DNA of 11,636 bases, from the NCBI GenBank assembly GCA_046049865.1, contig JBJOQO010000088.1:1-11636 (forward strand), in the 5' to 3' direction. This stretch comes from JANPCX01 sp046049865. Its GTDB lineage: Bacteria > Pseudomonadota > Gammaproteobacteria > Burkholderiales > Burkholderiaceae_C. The position numbers were made by a program, and so were the translations under genes. This document shows positions 6,549 to 11,636 of the stretch, piece after piece. Every line of letters starts with the position of its first letter. The first letter of the stretch is position 1. The notes beneath the pieces were generated by a model that was not told the origin of the DNA, did not search any database, and saw only the letters and a program-made list of their open reading frames with translations.

Positions 6549-6986
6549 ATGAACGTTTTGAAATTTTTCTCGCCGCGCCGCGTCGTTTTGGCTTTTTCTT
6601 TGCTCGCGACGCTGGGTTTGGCAGCGTGTGGGGGCGGTGTCAGTGTCAGCGGTGACGGTTACTCCGTCGGTGGCGGTTACTACTACGACGATGACTACAC
6701 CAAACCCGTGGTCAGCATTGCGGTGGCCGAAGGCGTCACGAGGCCAGGACAAGTGGTGCGTGTGGCCGTGGCGGCCTCGGACGAAAGTGGCATTGAAAGC
6801 GTGACCTTGTTCCGGCGCGACTTCGGCGGCGACGTGGTCATCAGCAGCTTGGGCTGGCGGCCCTACGAGTGGACTGTGCAGACGCCCTTTGATGGTCGCA
6901 GCAGCGTCACCTACTACGCCCAAGCACGTGACAACGCGGGCAACCGGGCCAACAGCAACACGGTGACGATTTCGGTTGTGCCTTGA
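6549..6986 (+). CDS. small lipoprotein with an Ig-like domain (145 aa)
   Basis: The open frame extends upstream into the hairpin, but the ATG at 6549 gives a proper lipoprotein signal peptide: MNVLKFFSPRR followed by a hydrophobic core and the lipobox L24-A-A-C27. The mature protein starts with a Gly/Ser/Tyr-rich segment containing YYYDDDY (about residues 44-50). It then has one beta-sandwich module (about 53-145) with PVVSIAV, the strand pattern SGIESVTLFRRD and the ending YYAQARDNAGN...NTVTISVVP, as in bacterial Ig-like/cadherin-like repeats. Gly28 at +2 suggests outer-membrane sorting. Function is probably structural or binding. No good ribosome binding site precedes the ATG. It follows the VWA lipoprotein gene at 73 bp, with a terminator-like hairpin between, and converges on recQ. 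Confidence 0.82.
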   Translation: MNVLKFFSPRRVVLAFSLLATLGLAACGGGVSVSGDGYSVGGGYYYDDDYTKPVVSIAVAEGVTRPGQVVRVAVAASDESGIESVTLFRRDFGGDVVISSLGWRPYEWTVQTPFDGRSSVTYYAQARDNAGNRANSNTVTISVVP

Positions 6987-7011
6987 TTTAAATCCACGCT
7001 GAAGCCGTGTC

Positions 7012-8910
7012 TCAGCGGCCCAATACGCGCAAAATTTCCTGCCCGTAGGCTTCGAGTTTTTTCACGCCCACGCCACTGATCTCGCCCAGTTCGTCGAGCG
7101 TGCCGGGCAACGAGCGCGCCATCTCCGCCAAGGTCGCGTCGTGAAACACCACATAGGCAGGCAGGTTGTGTTCTTTGGCCACTTCGGCGCGCCAGGCTTT
7201 GAGGTCGGTGAAACGCTGCAGCGCTTCTTCATCCAAGGGCAATGGCGGCGCTTTATCTTTGTTTTTGGCGCCGCTTTTGCCGACCGCTCCACGAGCTGTT
7301 TTGCTGCGCGAGCGCGGCGGTGTGCTGCTCTGAACGCGCAGCAGCAAAGTGACTTCACCGCGTAATACCTCGCGGGCACTGGGCGTGAGCTCCAGCGTGT
7401 GGTATTCGCCCTCGGTGCGCAAATGGCCCAGTGCAATCAATTGGCGCAGCACGGCACGCCACTGAGCCTCGGCGATGTCGGCACCGACGCCGTAGGTGCT
7501 GAGCTGCTGGTGGTTGTACTGCCCGACCTTCTCGGTCGCCTTGCCGCGCAGCACATCAATCAAATGCCCGGCACCAAATCGCTGACCGCCGTTTTGGTGG
7601 AAGCGGTAGATGCAGCTCAGCGCTTTGCGGGCGGCCTCGGTGGCGTTCCAGGTGGCAGGGGCATTCAGGCAGTTGTCACAGTTGCCGCAGGGATTGCTCG
7701 CCTCGCCAAAGTAGTTGAGCAAACGCACGCGGCGGCAATCGTGCGACTCGGCCAGGGCCAACAGCGCTTCCAGTTTGCCTACTTGGCCGCGCTTGAATTC
7801 CTCACCGGCGGGGCTGTCGTCAATCATTCGGCGCTGGTTGACCACATCGGCCAGGCCATAAGCCATCCATGCGTTGGCAGGTAAACCGTCGCGGCCCGCG
7901 CGTCCCGTTTCTTGGTAATAACTCTCGATGTTTTTGGGCAAATCGAGGTGGGCCACAAAACGCACATCGGGTTTGTCGATGCCCATGCCGAAGGCAATGG
8001 TCGCCACCATCACCAAGCCTTCTTCGCGCAGGAAGCGGTCTTGGTGGCGGCGCCGGACATCAGAATCCAAACCCGCGTGGTAGGCCAAAGCGGTGATGCC
8101 CTCGCTCTCCAGCCACGCGGCAGTTTCTTCCACTTTTTTGCGCGACTGGCAATACACAATGCCGGCATCACCCTCGTGTTCATCCTGAATGAACCGCAGC
8201 AACTGGGCGCGGGCATTGTCTTTTTCAACAATGCTGTAGCGAATGTTGGGCCGGTCAAAGCTGCTGATGAAGACCCGCGCGCTTTGCAATTGCAGGCGCT
8301 CAATGATGTCGGCGCGGGTGAGGTCGTCGGCAGTGGCGGTCAGTGCAATGCGGGGAACGTCCGGATACCGTTCGTGCAGCACATTGAGTGCCAAATAGTC
8401 TTCACGAAAGTCGTGGCCCCATTGGCTGACGCAGTGTGCTTCATCGATGGCAAACAAACTCAGCAAGCCGCGTTCATGCAGCGAATCGAGTTGGGCTAAA
8501 AAACGCGGTGTGGTGATGCGCTCGGGCGCGGCATACAGCATCACCAAACGGCCGCCCATCATGTCGCGCTCAATTTTTTGAGCCTCTTCTGAGGTCAGGC
8601 TGGAGTTCAAATAGGCCGCATGCACCCCGGCTTCTTCGAGCGCACCCACTTGGTCGTGCATCAAAGCGATCAAGGGGCTGACGACTACCGTCACGCCTTG
8701 GTCTGCACGGTGGCGGGCAATGGCCGGCACCTGGTAACACAGGCTTTTGCCGCCGCCCGTGGGCATGAGTACCAGGGCATCACCGCCTTGGCGTACATGC
8801 GCAATGATGTCCTCTTGCGCGCCGCGAAACTGGCTGTAGCCAAACACCTCGTGCAGGATGGTGTGCGCCGCAGATGAAGCGGGGGCAGTGCGGTCTAAGA
8901 GGGCAGACAC
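7012..8910 (-). CDS. recQ: ATP-dependent DNA helicase RecQ (632 aa)
   Basis: RecQ is a 3'-5' superfamily 2 helicase that unwinds forks and recombination intermediates. Its domains are complete: Walker A PTGGGKS (50-56), the DEAH box with IDEAHCVSQWGHDFRE (155-170), TATA (191-194), motif VI QETGRAGRDG (333-342), the RQC zinc cluster with Cys392, Cys408, Cys411 and Cys414, a winged helix, a basic Lys/Arg/Ser-rich linker (about 528-556), and an HRDC domain (about 563-632). The E. coli protein is 609 aa. The frame stays open far upstream across ssb on the other strand, but homologues begin just before HTILHEVFGYSQFRG, so the GTG at 8910 is chosen; a TTG four codons upstream (8922) is the alternative, and neither has a strong ribosome binding site. 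It is divergent from ssb with a 177 bp gap in which I saw no convincing promoter or LexA box. Confidence 0.97.
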   Translation of the reverse strand: MSALLDRTAPASSAAHTILHEVFGYSQFRGAQEDIIAHVRQGGDALVLMPTGGGKSLCYQVPAIARHRADQGVTVVVSPLIALMHDQVGALEEAGVHAAYLNSSLTSEEAQKIERDMMGGRLVMLYAAPERITTPRFLAQLDSLHERGLLSLFAIDEAHCVSQWGHDFREDYLALNVLHERYPDVPRIALTATADDLTRADIIERLQLQSARVFISSFDRPNIRYSIVEKDNARAQLLRFIQDEHEGDAGIVYCQSRKKVEETAAWLESEGITALAYHAGLDSDVRRRHQDRFLREEGLVMVATIAFGMGIDKPDVRFVAHLDLPKNIESYYQETGRAGRDGLPANAWMAYGLADVVNQRRMIDDSPAGEEFKRGQVGKLEALLALAESHDCRRVRLLNYFGEASNPCGNCDNCLNAPATWNATEAARKALSCIYRFHQNGGQRFGAGHLIDVLRGKATEKVGQYNHQQLSTYGVGADIAEAQWRAVLRQLIALGHLRTEGEYHTLELTPSAREVLRGEVTLLLRVQSSTPPRSRSKTARGAVGKSGAKNKDKAPPLPLDEEALQRFTDLKAWRAEVAKEHNLPAYVVFHDATLAEMARSLPGTLDELGEISGVGVKKLEAYGQEILRVLGR

Positions 8911-9087
8911 AGTAAGGAACAATCCGAGGTTCAGTCGCCATGTGGCGCGGGCCGCTGATGGTAAGGCAGAGGATTGCCTTTGCTGACCACACCGCACCCT
9001 ATTTCGAGGGCGTTCCCGGGGGCGATGGCCTGGACCGCCGCCCAGTCGATAATGCCGCCATTCCATTTGATTCCGTAGGAGCGCACC

Positions 9088-9582
9088 ATGGCCGCCATCA
9101 ACAAAGTGATTCTCATCGGCAACCTCGGCAAAGACCCCGAGGTGCGTTACACCCCCAATGGCAATGCCATCTGCAATGTGAGCGTGGCCACCACGCGCAC
9201 CTGGAAAGACAAAACCTCGGGCGACAAACAAGAAGAAACCGAATGGCACCGGGTGGTGTTTTACGACCGCCTGGCTGAAATTGCCGGTGAATACCTCAAA
9301 AAAGGCCGCCCCATTTATGTGGAAGGCCGCCTGAAAACCCGCAAGTGGCAAAACAAAGAAGGCCAAGACGTTTACACCACCGAGATCATCGCCAACGAAA
9401 TGCAAATGCTCGGCGGCCGTGAAGGCATGGGCGGTGGCGACGAGGGTGGCGGTGGTGGCGGCAGCAGCTACAACAGCCGCCCAGCCAGTGCGCCCGCGCC
9501 AGCATCGCGCCCAGCGGCGTCCAAACCGGCTGGCAAACCCAGCACTGGGTTTGATGACATGGACGACGACATTCCGTTTTGA
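9088..9582 (+). CDS. ssb: single-stranded DNA-binding protein SSB (164 aa)
   Basis: SSB coats single-stranded DNA as a tetramer and recruits repair and replication enzymes through its C-terminal tip. The OB-fold covers about residues 1-110, beginning with INKVILIGNLGKDPEVRYTPNG and including EETEWHRVVFYDRLAEIAGEYLKKG, and closes with the ENEMQMLGGR-like segment. A Gly-rich then Pro/Ala/Ser-rich linker (about 115-150) leads to the acidic tip MDDDIPF, which is intact. The start at 9088 has AGGAG eight bases upstream. Length is normal for the family. The gene is divergent from recQ, whose product is a known SSB-tip client in E. coli, so the neighbourhood makes functional sense. A terminator follows at 9619. 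Confidence 0.98.
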   Translation: MAAINKVILIGNLGKDPEVRYTPNGNAICNVSVATTRTWKDKTSGDKQEETEWHRVVFYDRLAEIAGEYLKKGRPIYVEGRLKTRKWQNKEGQDVYTTEIIANEMQMLGGREGMGGGDEGGGGGGSSYNSRPASAPAPASRPAASKPAGKPSTGFDDMDDDIPF

Positions 9583-9618
9583 GCCGATGGCCAGCGACGG
9601 GCAGTCGAAAAAAAATGT

Positions 9619-9654
9619 AAAAGGGCGACGCGTAATGCGTCGCCCTTTTTGTTT
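9619..9654 (+). terminator. intrinsic terminator of ssb
   Basis: A perfect 13 bp stem, 9619-9631 and 9637-9649, with the 5-base loop GTAAT; the GC-rich part GGGCGACGC is followed by TTTTTGTTT. It begins 37 nt after the ssb stop. The A-run on the left arm would allow it to work in reverse as well, but no gene on the minus strand ends here. Confidence 0.92.
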
Positions 9655-9890
9655 GCCCTGCCACTTTCCGCTGTCGAAGCGCTTTACAGGGCGGGCACAT
9701 CAACCTGTTGGGCCGGGCCATGCCGGGTCAAAGTACCCGCCAAGTTGTTGATTTGTATGCCCCCCTAACTTGAACAAAAACAATGGCATGGCTGATGCTT
9801 CTGTGTGTTTATTCACGCAACCGTGGGTTCCGGCAACAAGTTGGCACCAAGACCAGACGCCGGATAACGTCAACTTGTCATGGAGGTTTT
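9655..9890 (+). other. regulatory gap before the PEP-CTERM VWA gene
   Basis: No gene is seen between the ssb terminator and the ATG at 9891. The gap contains a sigma-54-type promoter at 9784-9799. Upstream of it, in the range where enhancer-binding activators usually sit, are an inverted pair ATCAAC (near 9700) and GTTGAT (near 9747), and a short dyad CGGGT-N6-ACCCG near 9725-9740. These could be activator sites, but the pairs are short and could be chance. Confidence 0.4.
9784..9799 (+). promoter_or_regulatory. sigma-54 (-24/-12) promoter candidate
   Basis: TGGCATGGCTGATGCT matches the sigma-54 consensus TGGCACGRNNNTTGCW at all but two of its positions. The invariant GG (9785-9786) and GC (9797-9798) are separated by exactly 10 bases, as required. 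Transcription would start near 9809-9811, giving a leader of about 80 nt to the ATG at 9891. Established knowledge supports it: PEP-CTERM/exosortase genomes commonly carry PrsK/PrsR, and PrsR is a sigma-54-dependent activator. The activator itself is not in the window. Confidence 0.65.
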
Positions 9891-10676
9891 ATGAATTTGT
9901 TACGACGCACATTCGCTGCTTTGGTCATGGGTTTGTCCATGGCCTTGGCCAGCGTGGCTTCTCAAGCGGCCATCACCCAACTCGGGTTTGCTTTGGATGG
10001 TTCTGGCAGTGTCAGCACAGCGAACTACAACCTGTTGCGCACCGGTCTGAGCGATGCGCTGGCGGGCTTGCCGGTGGATGGCACGGTGGAAATCACCATC
10101 GTCACTTACGGCAGCTCCACCTCCACGGTGACAGCGCCGACGATCCTGACCGCAGCCACCTTGCCCACCATTCAAGCGCAAATCTTGGGACACATCAAAG
10201 CTGGCGGTGGTACCGACACGGCGGGTGCCATTACCAACTTGACATCCCTCATGACTGGTTCTGCCAGTTTTGCACTGGGTGACACCAAGTCTGTCATCAA
10301 CTTGGCCACCGATGGCGCGCCCAACTCCCAGTCGGCCGCCGTGGCAGCCGGTGCTGCTGCTTTCGCCGCGGGTATTGATGCCCTGTCGATCGAGGCCATT
10401 GGTAGCGGTGTTTCCAGCGTCAGTGCTTTGAACAACATGGCGGCCATTGCTTTCCCTGGCCCAGTGACCATCTTGCCCGTCAACAGCCTGGCCATTCCCA
10501 ACCCACTGCTGGGCAGCTGGGTGGTGCCCGTGAGTGACTTCGACGCCCTGGCCCCGATCTTGGCCGCCAAAGTGCAGGCCTCTGTGAGCCAAGTGCCAAT
10601 TCCTGGTACGGCCGCTTTGTTTGCTGTGGCCCTGTTCGGCATGGGTTTTGTTGCCAAACGCCGCGCTTCGCGCTGA
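9891..10676 (+). CDS. exported VWA protein with PEP-CTERM-like sorting tail (261 aa)
   Basis: The ATG at 9891 is chosen over upstream in-frame starts because GGAGG stands 5 nt before it and a Sec signal peptide follows immediately (basic MNLLRR, hydrophobic core, cleavage near ASQA-A, residues 24-27). Residues 28 to about 230 form a VWA domain: metal-site DGSGS (36-40), Thr108 in GGGTDTAGAI, and Asp141 in LATDGAPN. The C-terminus has the three parts of an exosortase signal: VPIPGT (235-240), a membrane segment (about 241-255) and a basic end KRRASR. Ile replaces the usual Glu of VPEP. Such proteins are thought to be cut and anchored or released at the cell surface by an exosortase, linked to exopolysaccharide. 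No exosortase is in the window. It probably is a single-gene unit: sigma-54 promoter ahead, terminator behind. Confidence 0.88.
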   Translation: MNLLRRTFAALVMGLSMALASVASQAAITQLGFALDGSGSVSTANYNLLRTGLSDALAGLPVDGTVEITIVTYGSSTSTVTAPTILTAATLPTIQAQILGHIKAGGGTDTAGAITNLTSLMTGSASFALGDTKSVINLATDGAPNSQSAAVAAGAAAFAAGIDALSIEAIGSGVSSVSALNNMAAIAFPGPVTILPVNSLAIPNPLLGSWVVPVSDFDALAPILAAKVQASVSQVPIPGTAALFAVALFGMGFVAKRRASR

Positions 10677-10739
10677 TTGAAAGCCGGTTGCCCTTGCGGC
10701 TGGGTCATGCCCAACCGAGGGAATCGTCCAACCTAAACT

Positions 10740-10765
10740 ACCCGCCTGCTTGGCGGGTTTTTTTT
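10740..10765 (+). terminator. intrinsic terminator after the PEP-CTERM VWA gene
   Basis: The stem ACCCGCC (10740-10746) pairs with GGCGGGT (10752-10758) around the loop TGCTT and is followed by a run of eight T (10758-10765). It lies 63 nt behind the stop. Before it, CGGTTG (10684-10689) and CAACCG (10712-10717) could form a second, weaker hairpin. Confidence 0.9.
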
Positions 10766-10818
10766 GCCATCGACATAGGCTTGCGCCGGTGGGTGGGTTA
10801 CGAATAGGAGATCTCGTG

Positions 10819-11178
10819 ATGAACCAACGGTCTATTCCCTTGTTCCTTTTTTCCCTGAGTGTGGGTTTGTGGAGCAGCCCTGCGGCGGCGGCACCGCAGG
10901 CGACCCAGAGCTGCGCCGTCACGCAACGCAGCGAGGCAGTGGTGCTGATGTTGTGTCCGCCTGCACAAACCGAAGTCACTTGGCGTGCGGCGGCACTCAA
11001 GGCCTGCGAGGGCAAACAGCGTTGCAATGTGTGGATCTGGGACGATGCCGCACATTTGCCCACCACAGCCCCAACGACCGATGCAGAACTGCCAAAGTCG
11101 CTGACTGCCAAGGCTGTGGCCATTTGGGCCCACGACTCTCAAAGTTTGGTGAGTTTGCGCAAGGCGGGGAAAAAGTAA
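10819..11178 (+). CDS. small exported four-cysteine protein of unknown function (119 aa)
   Basis: AGGAG at 10806-10810 lies eight bases before the ATG at 10819; a GTG three bases earlier is possible but too close. The frame is open further upstream across the terminator, which cannot be coding. A Sec signal peptide is clear (MNQRSIPLFLFSLSVGLW, then SSPAAAAP with cleavage after the Ala run near residue 26). The mature part is about 93 residues with four Cys (in QSCAV, LMLCPP, KACEG and QRCNVW), enough for two disulfides, and a C-terminal helix rich in Lys. I do not recognise a family. It stands alone behind the terminator of the PEP-CTERM gene and converges on the EAL gene. No promoter was identified. 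Confidence 0.75.
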   Translation: MNQRSIPLFLFSLSVGLWSSPAAAAPQATQSCAVTQRSEAVVLMLCPPAQTEVTWRAAALKACEGKQRCNVWIWDDAAHLPTTAPTTDAELPKSLTAKAVAIWAHDSQSLVSLRKAGKK

Positions 11179-11216
11179 AACCCCAAAATGACAACCCCTT
11201 CAGGGCAGCCGCCCCG

Positions 11217-11636
11217 TCAGTGCAACATGATGGAGCTGACCGCCGCCGCTGGCCGCTGACGCGCCACCCACGCACCGCACCACAGCTTGAATTCCTCGGC
11301 GGGCATGGCGCCGCCTAAATGACCGCCTTGGGCCGCATCGCAGTTCAGGTCGCGCAGCATGTCCCAGGCCTTGGGGGTTTCTACGCCGTCGGCTAGCACG
11401 CTCAAACCCAGGTTGTGGGCCAAGGCAATGGTGGCGCGAACGATGGTTGCGTCGTCTACATCGGCCTGCATGTTTTGCACGAAGTTGGCGGTGAGTTTCA
11501 ACTCATCCAGGGGCAGGTGTTTGAGGGCCGCCAGGGATGAATAGCCGCTGCCAAAGTCATCCACCGCGAGTTTGAAACCCAAGGCGCTTAAACGGTCCAG
11601 CATGGTTCGGGCATGCACCGGTGCTTGCATCAGGGT
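11217..11636 (-). CDS. C-terminal part of an EAL-domain protein (5' partial)
   Basis: The frame is open to the right edge, so the N-terminus is missing; 139 residues are visible. EAL domains hydrolyse cyclic di-GMP to pGpG. Visible landmarks are VDDFGSGYSSL (metal-binding Asp pair), LPLDELKLTANFV (equivalent of LPVDELKIDxxFV), LGLSVLADGVET (equivalent of VAEGVET) and CDAAQGGHLGGAMPAEEF (equivalent of CDxxQGYxxxxP). The catalytic Lys is kept, but Glu in AEGVE is Asp (codon 11388-11390), the Asp of KID is Thr, and the aromatic residue after QG is Gly (11325-11327). The EAL motif itself and any partner domain (PAS, GGDEF) lie outside. The protein may be a weak enzyme or a c-di-GMP sensor. Confidence 0.9.
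   Translation of the reverse strand, partial: TLMQAPVHARTMLDRLSALGFKLAVDDFGSGYSSLAALKHLPLDELKLTANFVQNMQADVDDATIVRATIALAHNLGLSVLADGVETPKAWDMLRDLNCDAAQGGHLGGAMPAEEFKLWCGAWVARQRPAAAVSSIMLH

Noticed and set aside
8940..8990. A LexA (SOS) box between recQ and ssb.
   Set aside because: The nearest CTG...CAG pair has a 9-base spacer and lacks the CTGT-N8-ACAG pattern.
8911..9405. A 165-residue N-terminal extension of RecQ open on the minus strand.
   Set aside because: It lies antisense over the unmistakable ssb gene and the intergenic region; RecQ homologues begin just before the helicase core, so the GTG at 8910 is used.
9900..11123. A 407-codon minus-strand open frame.
   Set aside because: It covers the PEP-CTERM VWA gene and the next gene in antisense, has low-complexity His/Gly/Gln-rich composition, and crosses a terminator.
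1..11636. A CRISPR array, tRNA, rRNA or insertion sequence.
   Set aside because: I saw no regular short direct repeats with spacers, no cloverleaf or rRNA segment, and no transposase or integrase motifs in any frame.

Overview
The window looks like chromosomal DNA of a betaproteobacterium, most likely a Burkholderiales/Comamonadaceae relative. It is GC-rich and tightly packed. The SSB ends in a DDDIPF tip, the GST is of the CPYAMR type common in that family, and one protein carries a PEP-CTERM-like (exosortase) sorting tail, a feature of biofilm- or floc-forming Gram-negatives. The taxonomic call is inference from protein style; there is no rRNA or other marker.

Left end (1-810): the last codons of an unidentified gene, a roughly 100 bp inverted-repeat element of the dRS3/REP type, an AT-richer 89-codon orphan gene with a candidate sigma-70 promoter, and about 180 bp with no convincing gene. 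This part reads as accessory DNA.

Minus-strand block (811-4643), transcribed right to left: a class II Fic protein, a glutathione S-transferase-like protein 4 nt behind it, then 56 nt later an ECF sigma factor overlapping its single-pass anti-sigma factor by 4 nt (ATGA). The sigma/anti-sigma pair is a clear translationally coupled regulatory unit. Whether fic-GST share its transcript is unknown.

Divergent from fic lies a 251 bp intergenic region packed with symmetric elements (a 15 bp dyad next to fic, four TTTGCGA heptamers, and a long hairpin whose arms are themselves palindromic). It leads to plus-strand genes for a lipoprotein with a von Willebrand factor A (VWA) domain (4895-6475), a strong hairpin, and a small lipoprotein with an Ig-like domain (6549-6986).

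Housekeeping core (7012-9582): recQ on the minus strand and ssb on the plus strand, divergent from a 177 bp gap; ssb is closed by a textbook terminator.

Right end (9583-11636): a VWA protein with a signal peptide and C-terminal PEP-CTERM-like tail, preceded by a close match to a sigma-54 (-24/-12) promoter and followed by a terminator; a small four-cysteine exported protein of unknown function; and, convergent, the C-terminal half of an EAL-domain protein whose visible motifs depart from the catalytic consensus.

The theme beyond DNA maintenance is the cell envelope: two exported VWA proteins, an exported Ig-like protein, an envelope-facing sigma/anti-sigma pair and a c-di-GMP-type domain. 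No complete new system can be demonstrated. The most testable new points are the sigma-54 control of the PEP-CTERM VWA gene and the nested palindromes between fic and the VWA lipoprotein gene.
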